Shown here piece by piece: positions 1-9,841 of a stretch of DNA of 64,000 bases. The stretch is from Macrothele yani (lineage: Eukaryota > Arthropoda > Arachnida > Araneae > Macrothelidae): NCBI GenBank assembly GCA_039090855.1, contig CM076999.1:116187072-116251071 (forward strand), in the 5' to 3' direction. The translations under genes and the position numbers were made by a program. Position 1 is the first letter of the stretch, and each line of letters starts with the position of its first letter. Under the pieces are notes generated by a model. The model saw nothing but the letters and a program-made list of their open reading frames with translations, was not told the origin of the DNA and made no database searches.

Positions 1-850
1 GCTCATCACCATAAGTGATGGCATTTCTATATCAAATAAATCAACATGCTGGATGTCGGGAGGAGGGGCAAATGACCATCTTGGAGTAAAATAATATTGA
101 CCGAAATGATGAGCCGAAAGGTTCCTCCTGCCTGTCCCGCTGTTTCGGCGCGGAATCAGTGATTCGCATAATGGACGGGTGCTTCTGCCTGCCGCTTAAT
201 GCATCGGGGGACTGGATTCCCGTCCCAAATTGAAGCAGGACGAAGCACCCGCGACAAAGATGGCTATCTCCTCAGTTCACACCACCTCAGGGGGACCATT
301 TCAACATCCAATTACGAGCAAAGTAATGAATCAGTGATATGTTCGGCCATTCCCCGTCATTTTCTAGAAAGCGAATTTATGACTCAGGACCGGTCTGATT
401 TAAAGGAGCGCGTGATCGATCGCTATGACATTACGCGCGCTGCGTATCGCCCGAACAGGGATTATTACGCGCGACTAACCGTCGAAAAGAAAATTCGAGC
501 CTCATCACGCAAACTGCAGCAAGCACTTCGAGGAATGCATTCGCGTAAGAGCAGCATTTAAATCCAACCTGCACATGCTAATTTGGAAGCACGCAGAGAT
601 TAAGGAAACCTCCCTACTTAACACGCAGTTTTCCACGGAAAACAATTCATCCGTAAAACAGCCTTCAATATAAAATACTTTTATTTTCCTTTTCTACCTG
701 CGATATTCTTGTTACAAACCTCCTCCTTTCGTGTTCTCTAAATCAGAACGGTTGTATCACATTTCTAACTTAACACATCACAGAATTCGTACTTTGGTAA
801 ATTGGGCTATAAAATTCCTAGCAAATCTTTTCGGAAAAAATAAAAAAATA
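1..850. other. Unassigned leading region
   Basis: The first 600 bases are more GC-balanced than the rest and hold one small open frame (listed separately). From about 600 to 850 the sequence is AT-rich with no recognisable feature. It ends at the TA that flanks the mariner element. I see no RNA gene or repeat here. Confidence 0.5.
199..561 (+). CDS. Small open frame of unknown status, 120 residues
   Basis: An ATG-initiated frame of 120 codons. The product is basic, with an arginine/lysine-rich C-terminal third that could form a helix, and it has no domain I recognise. No splice-site arrangement or neighbouring exon supports it. Its composition is less AT-biased than the downstream intergenic DNA, which is the only weak point in favour of coding. 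It could be an exon of a gene extending left of the window, part of an old repeat, or chance. Confidence 0.15.
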   Translation: MHRGTGFPSQIEAGRSTRDKDGYLLSSHHLRGTISTSNYEQSNESVICSAIPRHFLESEFMTQDRSDLKERVIDRYDITRAAYRPNRDYYARLTVEKKIRASSRKLQQALRGMHSRKSSI

Positions 851-1034
851 TTGGATTGATGCATAAGTTCATGCCCTTTTATTTCACGAGTGTTTCCCAG
901 TTCAGTAGAGACTGTGCAGATGGCCAGTTGTATATCAAAATGTAGCCAGTAATATCGTGTATCTAAATCATATTGCGTAGTGTGATTGTGGCTAATGGTT
1001 TTTTGGAGAAGTATGGAGTGTCAAGTATACAGGA

Positions 1035-2043
1035 ATGAACATTTCTGACATCTCAGCTCGTCTACGAGTTTAACAAGGGATCCACAGCCGTCGAGCTGTG
1101 GATCTCTTGTTAAACTCGTGCTGTGTATGGGGAGGATGCTATTGCTTCGAGGACAGCCCACAAATGGTTTGAGCGGTTCCGAAGTGGCAATTTTGACCTC
1201 AACAACCCTCCACACTGAGGTCGTCCATCTCACTTTGATGAGGATCGTTTGAACCATCTCATCCACTTAGATCCGCGTCAAACCACACGCGAGTTGGCCA
1301 CTGAGATGGACTGCGATCAGGCCAAAGTGGTGCGACACCTGGAACGTATAGGAAAGGTCCAGAAATTGGGGTCTTGGATGCCTCGCAGTCTCACAGAGGA
1401 CAACAAGAATCAGCCTGTTGCAATATGTGGTTCCTTGCTCGCCTGTTATCGCGAATGTTCTCAGCAACACAAACTCTTTCTGTCACGTATTGTTACTGGA
1501 GATGAAAAGTGGTGCCTGTACGTGAATTTCAGGCATCGAAGAGAATGGTGAAGCCCAAACAAGACGCCCACACCACGTCCAAAACGTGACCTTCATCCTG
1601 CAAAGATCATGTTGTGTGTCTTGGTGGGACGTGGAATGCATTATTCACTGGAAAATGCTGCTGAGGAATTGGACCATCAACGCTGCAACTCTATTGTGAG
1701 CAACCCCGCCGTGTGGAGGAAGCAATTCAGCAGAAAGGGCCACATCGGAGCCATGGTGTCTTTCTCCAACATGATAACGCATGCACCTCACAGTGCAAAC
1801 ATGACCAAAACGGCCATTCAGGACTAGAAATGGGAGATACTTCCACATCCGGCCTATTCCCCAGATGTCGCCACCTTCAGACTATTGCCTGTTTCGATCT
1901 CTGTCGAATGCACTCCGTGGCAGAACGTTCAACAATGATCTCCAGAATTTCCTCGGCGATTTCTTCGCAGCAAAACCTGCTCGTTTTTTCAAGCATGGCA
2001 TTGCAGACCTATCCAGACATTGGGAACACCATCATAAACAATA
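1035..2043 (+). pseudogene. Mariner transposase pseudogene
   Basis: A DNA-cutting transposase of the DD34D mariner type, readable only by joining several frames. Recognisable in order: an N-terminal helix-turn-helix segment (VYGEDAIASRTAHKWFERF then RSGNFDL near 1125-1200); the stretch HLIHLDPRQTTRELATEMD at 1255-1310; the first catalytic region VTGDEKWCLYVNF near 1491-1530; the second, VFLQHDNA near 1759; and the C-terminal FLGDFFAAKPARFFKHGIAD around 1945-2010. Stops and frameshifts separate these blocks, including a stop near 1216 and a break after 1550. An inverted duplication (1065-1118) disrupts the N-terminal domain. It is a dead copy; whether it shares a source with the other mariners here cannot be judged by eye. 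Confidence 0.88.
1065..1118. repeat. 24-bp quasi-palindrome inside the mariner transposase
   Basis: The arm 1065-1088 is repeated as its reverse complement at 1095-1118 with one mismatch, around a 6-base loop CGTCGA. The left arm matches the expected mariner protein (YEFNKGSTAVE). The right arm replaces codons that other mariners keep and introduces a stop. This looks like a foldback template-switch mutation, not a functional hairpin. Confidence 0.85.
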
Positions 2044-2147
2044 GGGCGGGGGGGGGCATATTTGATTCCTTCTGTTTTCCTTTCTGATGTATTACATTCT
2101 TGTAGTGCAGTGAAAAAAATGGCATGAACTTATGCATCAACCCAATA

Positions 2148-2966
2148 CATGCCCCCCCCCCACCCAGAGTTGTACAAAAATAAAACATACTCTACTACGT
2201 ACACAACCATTGAAACAGAAAACTTGCTGCTAACCTGCGAAGCGCGTACCATGATAACAATAGAATAAAATAATTTTTAAAAGTTAATAAAACAAATAAT
2301 TATTAGAACTAACAGATTCCAATGAAGACAAAATAAGTACATTACAATTGAATATGCAGAAATGTGTGTGAAATGTACTTTTATGGCAAAATATTAAAAT
2401 ATTGGACTATGCACCTCATAAAAACAAGAGACTAAATTAAAGAAAGAAAATATATCCAGAAAAACAGTTCCATTAATGAACCTTTGAAAATTATTAATAG
2501 CATTTTCAACAATTTAATTAAAAAATACTGGACTTACAAAATATATAAGGGAATTATTTTTAAATATTAAATTATTGGACTATGCACCTCTAAAAACAAG
2601 AGACTAATTAAAGAAAGATAATAAATATATCCAGAAAAACATTCCATCAAGGAACCTTCGAAAATTATAAATAGCATTTTCAACAACTTAATTCAAAAAT
2701 ACTGGACTTACAAAATACATAAGGGAATTATTTTAATTTACTAACTGGCAAACTGCAAAAGAAACCTGGCAATAAAATTTAAATTCTTTCTGTGCAAATG
2801 AAACTTTTGATACAGTTCCAGCACATTGCGAACAGGTTTTGATAAAAATCTACAGGTCAGAAATGTCTGTAAAAACAAAAGAACTCAGAAGATGTGAAAA
2901 ATAATTGAACATTCTTCAAGTTAAAATAGAATTAAGTACACTAATCTGATTAAAGCCTTAAGTAAG
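2148..2966. other. AT-rich spacer with a 173-bp tandem duplication
   Basis: No gene. A C-run lies near 2151-2160. The segment around 2390-2562 is repeated directly at 2563-2735 (shared anchors ATTGGACTATGCACCTC and AACAAGAGACTAA), with scattered substitutions, so the duplication is not very recent. The rest is AT-rich sequence. Confidence 0.75.
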
Positions 2967-4078
2967 CAGTGTTGCATTCAGAGAGTTTTTTCCGGTGGGG
3001 CAATTTCAATTGTTTTTGGGGGGTGGGGACTGAAACTTGTTGACTGATTATATACATACAATCACAATTTTGTTATTTACATATATATTAATATATATAA
3101 AACTTTTAAATAGAGTAAAAATTTTCCATACGCTCGTATATCACAAATTCAAATTCCAAGTAATCTAAACATATAAGTAATTAAAAATGTAACAATGTTA
3201 TACCTTTGCTTTTTAAGCCAGTAATGCACCACGGATTTCACCATGGGGTGGTGTAAATTATTGAAGATGCTAGTAAGATTACGCTGTGCTGGTGAACCGC
3301 CCCTACCCCAACCTAAAATATTAGGAGTGACAAAAATGTCCTCTCTTTACTAGAAGCCTGTTTCTGATTATTAAGGAATCATTAGTGTTACCTGAAAACT
3401 TATGGTGTAAACCATTCCCCTGCCATTTGGTTTCAGCCTCTTTAGAATATTTGGATTAGCACAGTAGTAAAAAAAAAAATCAGAAACTAACTAACTGTTT
3501 GGATGCCAGTTTTTTTTCTTTTGTCACAGAATGTAAACCACTCATCGCCAGAAACAAACAAACAAACAAAAAAACTTTTTATGGGAACAATTTCTAATGA
3601 TTTGCTATTGTTAAATATTAGGTATAAAATATTTTGTTGTATTGGAAGCACTACCGTCACGTTAGCTACAATGTGGCTTAATCGTATACATAAAAATCCA
3701 GAAGACTGAAATAAAGCTGAATGCCAGCTTCCAAAATATGGTGTATTGCAGTGCAAACATCACTACTCTGTGCAATTAGGTTTTTATTGCGGAAGTAGTC
3801 CGAGTTGTCAGTGCTTGAAAAATTGCCCATTCAGCGAGGACTGTTTTATGTTTTGTTGAAGGATGATAGAAATTTCAGATTAAAGTCCATGTGGGTGTTT
3901 TTTACATTATTATTATATTTTCCCACATTAAGTTTTTTTAATTAATTTCTCCTAATATTCAGCTATAGACAAAAAATTAGACTAAATACAAGGGGGAGAT
4001 CAACCAAAAATCGACAGGGGGGCTTCATGGATTTTCGGGGGCTAAGCACCCCCAAGAGGATGCCTGAATACATCACTG
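2967..4078 (+). mobile_element. hAT-like non-autonomous element, copy 1
   Basis: Ends are CAGTGTTGCATTCAG on the left and the reverse complement of CAGTGATGTATTCAGG on the right (ending at 4078). Flanks are TAAGTAAG and TAAGTGAC, which could be a decayed 8-bp target duplication. No transposase frame is present. An inverted, expanded copy occupies 40408-43282: segments 2967-3460, 3480-3540, 3620-3735 and 3740-4078 all have counterparts there. CAGTG-type ends and 8-bp duplications suggest hAT, but without a transposase the superfamily is an inference. Confidence 0.72.
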
Positions 4079-4587
4079 TAAGTGACTAAGTGTTTTAATT
4101 GCTGTAACTAACGTCTTTATTATTATTTTTTAATCTACAAACAATAGCTATCTGCAAAACCTGCTAATAATTTGTAAACTATCTGCGTATGGTGTATGTA
4201 TGTACATGTACATCTACATTTTGCTGCTCTGCCCCCCCCCCCCCAATTTAGACCGTACAACTATATATGCAACAATGTCATGTGCAGCAATACACTTTTA
4301 CATATCGCTTAACTACACAATTTAAAGTATGCTAATGAAGTTCACAATATTTTCCCATATAATTTAAGCTTGTGGATGTAATAAATTAGAATCTATGCAA
4401 TTTCAAAGACAGTGCTGCTGCTCAGATCAGTTTTCCTATCTGACAGAATAACTGCATATGCAATAAAGCGTATACATGTAAATTGTAAAACTGTAGTTAA
4501 AGTAATGCATTCAAGATTAGAATTTTGCATGCAATCATCTTGTGGTTTCAATTGCAAAACTGAAGTCAAAATTGCATGTTCAAGATT

Positions 4588-4860
4588 TCAACTGTTGCAC
4601 TTAATTTTCTCATGGTACAACTGAATAATTGTTAACATTATTTTAAATACACCAGACTGTGAATATTCAAGAGACGCATATAGCGTATTAAATCCATTTA
4701 TTTTTATGTTGTAATAAGCAAAAAGATTGGCCAAGCTTTCATACTCCACTGGGAGGCCTTTTTTAAGGCAATGGTAGACATAAAAATGGCCCACTAAGGC
4801 CTTAATAATCTGCCCCTGTCCAACACTGAACTTTCTCCCCTTTGAAACCTCTTCATCCAT
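4588..4860 (-). CDS. Minus-strand open frame, 90 residues, possible exon
   Basis: An uninterrupted frame starting MDEEVSKGRKFSVGQGQI. The middle (LANLFAYYNIKINGFNTL) faintly recalls the Asn-x-Phe segment of SET/MYND-type methyltransferases, but the resemblance is too weak to name a function. No partner exon is visible within 2 kb. It could be a stray exon, a retro-fragment or chance. Confidence 0.15.
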   Translation of the reverse strand: MDEEVSKGRKFSVGQGQIIKALVGHFYVYHCLKKGLPVEYESLANLFAYYNIKINGFNTLYASLEYSQSGVFKIMLTIIQLYHEKIKCNS

Positions 4861-5099
4861 CTTCAGATATTACTGATATCGATTGTGACAGGTCCATACA
4901 CCACCTTGAATTGCAAAGTTATGCTACACAAAATCCCAACATTTACTAACAATTTTAAAATGCATCAAAATGTGATACAATACTAGTTAAATTACACGCT
5001 GGTGCACAACATCAAAAAATGGAACTTAAGGAAGTTTAGAATAAAATAGTAATATTGCAAATATGCTAAATCCATTAACTGCAACAACAAAATGATGCA

Positions 5100-5285
5100 A
5101 TATCAGGGGTTGACCCAGGTGGCATTTGATACCATTGGAAGGTAGCTTCACAAAAAACACTTTTAGCTCAAATGGCACCTTCACAAAAACATTTTGAACT
5201 GTAACAATATCTTCACAAAATATTTTCAGAAAAATTCTATTTTTAAAAAACATTTCAATGTAAGAGGCATCTTGATTTTCTTTTT
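5100..5285 (-). repeat. Dispersed repeat fragment (related to 63370-63600)
   Basis: The sequence reads, in reverse complement, like 63370-63600: both share a TGACCC..CCTGA end next to a CCACCTGG block, and repeated phrases built on TTTTTGTGAAAATAC and CATTTGAGCT. Divergence is substantial. The class of repeat is not recognised. Confidence 0.55.
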
Positions 5286-6174
5286 TAAAGCATGAACTTA
5301 AAAAATCTTGCATTGCTGTTACAAGACAAGGACTGTTGGAAAAATAACCACCAATTTCTGTTTGATGACACAAAACTGTTCGATAGACCTAAATCAATAT
5401 TTGACCTAGACTTTTTAGAAGCCTTTCACATTTTTCAAAACTGTAACAACCTGGTAAATGATTTGTCTTTATCTCCATACCTATCGAGCACAGAGCGTGT
5501 GGAAAGCACTCATGAAAACCGTTGGATGCACGAGACATTTGACATGTGAAACAGGTAACATCGTCACAAGCAAGAAATGAAAACAGTTAGGCCTGATGAA
5601 GCTGGACCATAGTTACCAGCAAAACTATAGTACACATTTAAGTTATAAATATTGCATTCATAAATGTTTTCTGAATTAAATGAAATATAATTATGCAATG
5701 CCTGTAGTGCAACTACTTCAAAAAATGCATCTTGATTATTGTTTGTGTTTAACTAATGTGCTTTTTATTTATTTATTTTTAGCAGTTAGACTGTTTATTT
5801 TACTGTGAAAGTAAAACAGGGAAGTCGTAATTTTTTTTTTTACATGCCCCCTGACCAGGCAACAAGAGCTTTTATTTACATGCTCGGGCTAATCATTTAT
5901 CATCTGGGCAATTGCATTTTGCAAGTCCTGATCTGATAATGATTACTCTATTCATTAATCCACACAAAATTTTTAAAATTTCAAAAATAATAAAAAAATA
6001 AAAATAATTTTTTTTTAATTTTTTTCAAAATTTATGTACTTCTCAGAGAATTTTTAACAACATATTTGCCAAAATTTCTCTATACAAAAAAACAGCCAAG
6101 TTTCACAAAAATAGGCAAAATTTGGAAAAAAAATTTATCTTCTTTAAATGCCTGGGTTGACCTAAGAAACCCAC

Positions 6175-6945
6175 CTTCGTTTTGCTGATGATGTAGTCAT
6201 TTTTGCAACTACCCCATCAGAGCTGCAGAGTATGATCCAGGAACTTGCTGACAAGAGTAAAGAAGTGGGATTAAAAATGAACTTTCAGAAGACAAAAGTG
6301 ATGTTCAATGCTTTTACAAGAAATGAAGATTTATCGATTGATGGAGAAAAGCTGGAGATAACAGACACGTACGTTTATCTTGGACAGCAGATATCAAGTG
6401 AGGGTCACATTGGTGAAGAAATTAATCGTCGTACAAAACTTGCCTGGAGAGCTTTTGGAAGAAACAGCATAATTTTCAAGAGCAATATGCCATTATGTCT
6501 TAAAAGAAAAGTGTTTGATCAATGCATCCTTCCAGTGCTTACATATGGTGCAGAGACGTGGACCTTAACTAAAAGAGACATACAAAGGCTGCAGACAACT
6601 CAAAGAAGCATGGAGAGGTGCATACTTGGTGTAACCAGGAGAGATAAGAAGAGGAACTCGTGGATCCGAAAAATGACAAGAGTGGAAGACATCATGATCA
6701 GAGTTAAATCCCTGAAATGGCAATGGGCTGGACATACTGCCAGAAGGACAGATCATCGATGGACAGCCGAAATTTTAGATTGGATTCCAAGGGACAGGAA
6801 AAGACCCAGAAGAAGACCACATGGGAGATGGGTGGATGAAATTCGAAAGTATGCAGGGGTGACATGGAGGAGACTGGCACAAGACAGACCGTTGTGGAGG
6901 AAACTTGGGGAGACCTTCGTCCAGCAGTGGATTGATAATGGTTGA
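6175..6945 (+). pseudogene. RTE reverse transcriptase C-terminal part
   Basis: An open frame runs through the end of the reverse transcriptase and the C-terminal tail to a natural stop at 6945. Visible blocks: FADD; LGQQISSEGHIGEEINRR; VFDQCILPVLTYGAETW; and the basic tail RPRRRPHGRWVDEIR. The protein would copy its own RNA into DNA at a nicked chromosome. The endonuclease and most of the polymerase, including the fingers, are missing upstream, so this is a fragment, although the remaining frame is intact and looks fairly young. Confidence 0.88.
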
Positions 6946-6963
6946 CAATGATGATGATGATGA
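6175..6963 (+). mobile_element. RTE-clade LINE, 5'-truncated copy 1
   Basis: The 3' end of a non-LTR retrotransposon. It starts abruptly inside the reverse transcriptase at the FADD catalytic motif (6181-6192, LRFADDVVIF) and ends in a short TGA trinucleotide tail (6950-6966), typical of RTE elements. The 5' truncation is typical of incomplete target-primed reverse transcription. I see no clear target-site duplication because copy 2 abuts the tail. Confidence 0.88.
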
Positions 6964-6965
6964 TG

Positions 6966-7943
6966 ATATGCAAGTGCAAAGATTTGGCTATTTGAGAATA
7001 AGCACTTATAAAAATTGGAAAGGGAGTGAGACAAGGTGACACTATATCTCCCAAACTCTTTAATGCCACATTGCAAAATGTTTTTCAATCACTGAACTGG
7101 GAAAACAAAGGGATAAAGATTAATGGAGATTATCTAACTCACTTTCGTTTTGCTGATGACGTAGTCATTTTTTGCAACTACCCCGTCAGAGCTGCAGAGT
7201 TATGATCCAGGAACTTGCTGACAAGAGTAAAGAAGTGGGATTAAAAATGAACTTTCAGAAGACAAAAGTGATCTACTTTTACAAGAAATGAAGATTTATC
7301 GATTGATGGGGAAAAGCTGGAGGTAACTGATACCTTCATTTACCTTGGATAGCAGATAAAGTGAGGGTTACATGTTACATTGATGAAGAAATTAATCGGC
7401 ATATAAAACTTGCCTGGAGAGCTTTTGGAAGAAAGAGTATAATTTTCAAGAGCAATATGCCATTATGTCTTAAAAGAAAAGTGTTTGATCAATGCATCCT
7501 CCTAGTGCTTACGTATGGGTACAGAGATGTGGACCTTAACTAAAAAGAGACATACAAAGACTGCAGACAACTCAAAGCAGCATGGAGAGGTGCATGTTTG
7601 GTGTAACCAGGAGAGATAAGAGGAACTCGTGGATGACAAAAGTGGAAGGCATCATGATCAGAGTAAAATCCCTTAAATGGCAATGGCCTGGATATGTTGC
7701 CAGAAGGACAGACTATCGATGGACAACCAAAATTTTAGACTGGATTCCAAAGGACAGGAAAAACCTAGAAAAAGACCACATGGGAAATGGGTGGATGAAA
7801 TTCGAAAGTATGAGAGTGTAACATGGAGGAGACTGTTACTTCTGCATATTTTTCCACAAGACAGACCATTGTGGAAGAAACTTGGGGATACCTTCATCCA
7901 GCAGTGGATTGATAATAGTTAATGATGCTGCTGCTGCTGCTGA

Positions 7944-7947
<4 letters not shown>
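6966..7947 (+). mobile_element. RTE-clade LINE, 5'-truncated copy 2
   Basis: A second copy of the same element begins directly after the tail of copy 1 and extends slightly further 5' (motif VRQGDTISPKLFNATLQ near 7025-7080). It ends in a GCT/GAT-rich tail and then a TA microsatellite. The reading frame is broken at several places: an inserted base near 7170, a loss near 7272 and extra bases near 7515. It is older or less constrained than copy 1. Confidence 0.87.
7010..7921 (+). pseudogene. RTE reverse transcriptase pseudogene, copy 2
   Basis: The same protein segment as at 6175-6945, in pieces: GVRQGDTISPKLF, then FADDVVIF, KLAWRAFGRKSIIFKSNMP and VLTYG, then LDWIPKDRK and WVDEIRKYESVTWRRL, in shifting frames. 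One insertion lies near the C-terminal end (LLLLHIFP between WRR and QDRPLW). It is non-functional. Confidence 0.85.

Positions 7948-8020
<73 letters not shown>
7948..8020. repeat. (TA)n microsatellite
   Basis: About 36 TA units joining the RTE tail to the left arm of the palindrome. The junction is a repeat boundary where rearrangement or misassembly would be easy. Confidence 0.97.
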
Positions 8021-8021
<1 letters not shown>

Positions 8022-9583
8022 TATAAAGAAGATACCTAAGCAAAAAAATGCAAATATAATTTTGACTCACACCTAGTACAACATAGAAAAGGTTATGTAT
8101 CTACCTGTGTGAGTAAAAGGAGAAAAGACAAAAAAATAAAATAAAACAACTGAATGTAGAAGGTGTCGAGAATACTGAGCCTTGGCTTTATCAAGGACCA
8201 GCAAAAACTCTGCATTTTCTCACTTCCACAAAGACCTAGTTGGAAATGGGTTTCTGCAAGGCCATAGATGCAAGTAACATTCCCACCTAAAATAGTTTAA
8301 AACATATATATATAAGTCATGTCCTCCGTAGAGTTGCATGACCTAGCACTAGTTAACAATTTCGCTTGCATCCATTAACCTTCATGGCCCGACCCATGCT
8401 CTTCATCTGTTACTATTAAACAGAGAGAAGAAGATTAAAGAGAACTCAAGCTGTGAGAGTGACATAATAATTAGAAATGATTTTCAGCCATAACGAAATT
8501 CCAAGTTCGTTTGAGAGAGAATTTAAACCTGAAAATCAATGCAAAAGAAATCCAAATTTTACATTGCAATTAAAAAAGGAAATGTTAATTTTTAACGAAC
8601 AGATTTTTGAAAGAAAACTTGAGTCTAAAAACCCCCTACTCTACAACTTATGACAGCACGAAAACGAGAATAAGTTAAAGATAATAATTAACTAAAAAAA
8701 CTTTGTGAAAGTTATATACCTTAAACAGTTAGTTGCAATATGTACAAAGTATTTCAGCAGTGCTTTAAGTGCATAATTAATTAGTTATTAAGAACTTAAC
8801 TACTTTGAAAAAACAGCGCAGAGACAGCGCATAGAAAAGGAACAAGCTTAGCCATCTTCTGTTCCTAGGTACCCCAAAAGACGCTCAAAGTTACAAAGAA
8901 AAGAAAGAGTTAAAACCCGCAAAAATGTTAACAGACAAGCCAATGCCAAAAAGCTGAAAAGCTAAAAAACGACAGAGAATAAGTACAAACATTGAACTTA
9001 TAAAACCTAGAACCCAAAAACAAGGAAGAGAGCTTACCTCTTGTGTGACAAAAACTTTTCTCCTCACAAGAGAAGAACATGGCTGACCTCTTCCGCCACT
9101 CCCTAGACGCTGGAGGGCAGTGAGGGTGGGGCTGATGGCCTCATACAGCAAGAAAACAACGCGCGGAGATTTTAACCAGAGAAAAAAATATATAAACTTA
9201 AGACTGTGGATCTGTATGATCAGAAAGAGCAGAATTAACTCTCCAGAATACATGAGAAATATTATAAAATACATGAGCAGTTTATTTAATAATCTTTGCA
9301 TGTATTAAATCACCTTAGTGAGCTTCTATAGATTAATCAGAATCTTATTAATTTTAATGTTGGTTTTACTATTTTTAGTATAGCTATCCTAGTGATGAAT
9401 AACTAGTTTTCTTTTTTATTTGTTTTTATTTTCTTTTATAAACAGATTTTTAAGCTTTTTTTTGTGATTTTGTTTATATTATTTAATTTTTTGTTTTAAT
9501 AGGACCGTCATATCCATAGCACTAAGGTTCCTTTAGGTAGTTAATAGGCATCCTCTAGCCAACTTCCTTACGGCTTTGATTGG
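8018..9583 (-). repeat. Left arm of a 1.57-kb near-perfect palindrome
   Basis: This arm is the reverse complement of 9842-11409. Corresponding points keep a nearly constant coordinate sum (19425-19427), so there are only a few indels. The differences I can see are single substitutions (for example near 8335 and 9269), a small A/G difference near 8695 and a 3-bp indel near 9149. Identity is therefore very high, implying a recent event, ongoing gene conversion or an assembly artefact. Confidence 0.95.
9032..9147 (-). other. Candidate exon with splice donor, left arm copy
   Basis: On the minus strand an open segment reading EAISPTLTALQRLGSGG and ending ..VFVTQE is followed by a consensus donor (GAG then GTAAGC at 9037-9032). 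It sits in a 136-codon open frame (8891-9301) whose ends are hydrophobic, low-complexity AT-rich sequence. The GC-rich middle stands out from its surroundings. It differs by a 3-bp indel from the copy at 10283-10387. I do not recognise the peptide. Confidence 0.3.
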
Positions 9584-9841
9584 TCAGAATCATATTATTA
9601 ACTGTGTAGAAAATTAAAGCAGATCTGCCAACCTTACTCTATTATTCAGAATAATTTTTCTTAAAGTTCTTTTGATGAAAGAAGAAGGAATTTCGTTCTC
9701 TAGAAAACTTTCTAATAGTATATTAATGTGGTAATTGAAGTACAAATTGTTGCTGCAAATTCTTGAAATTCTTAGGACCTGAGAAATTAGTACATTCTCA
9801 ATTACTTTGGTTGAAATGTTATTATTCCAGTGTAGATATTC
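9584..9841. other. Palindrome spacer
   Basis: 258 bp of AT-rich sequence between the arms. No coding or structural feature is seen. Confidence 0.8.

Larger units (their letters stand above)
851..2145 (+). mobile_element. Mariner-like element, decayed, with both terminal inverted repeats
   Basis: About 1295 bp, flanked on both sides by TA (849-850 and 2146-2147), the target-site duplication of the Tc1/mariner superfamily. The terminal repeats begin TTGGATTGATGCATAAGTTC on the left and match the reverse complement of 2113-2145 with few mismatches. The length is normal for a full mariner. The transposase inside is broken, so this copy cannot encode its own transposase. Confidence 0.93.
4079..6174. 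other. AT-rich region without a recognised gene
   Basis: Mostly AT-rich, with a C-run near 4233-4244. It contains one 90-codon minus-strand frame (4588-4860, listed separately) and a dispersed repeat at 5100-5285 related in inverted orientation to 63370-63600. Other short frames here look like chance. Confidence 0.5.

Noticed and set aside
4588..4860. SET/MYND methyltransferase exon
   Set aside because: Only a vague likeness around the INGFNTL segment; no cysteine or NHSC-type motif and no neighbouring exon. Kept as an unknown frame.
5292..5549. 85-codon plus-strand frame near the dispersed repeat
   Set aside because: Overlaps a minus-strand frame of similar length and repeat sequence; no recognisable domain.
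7882..8076. Open frame with an alternating Tyr-Ile run
   Set aside because: It is a translation of the (TA)n microsatellite.
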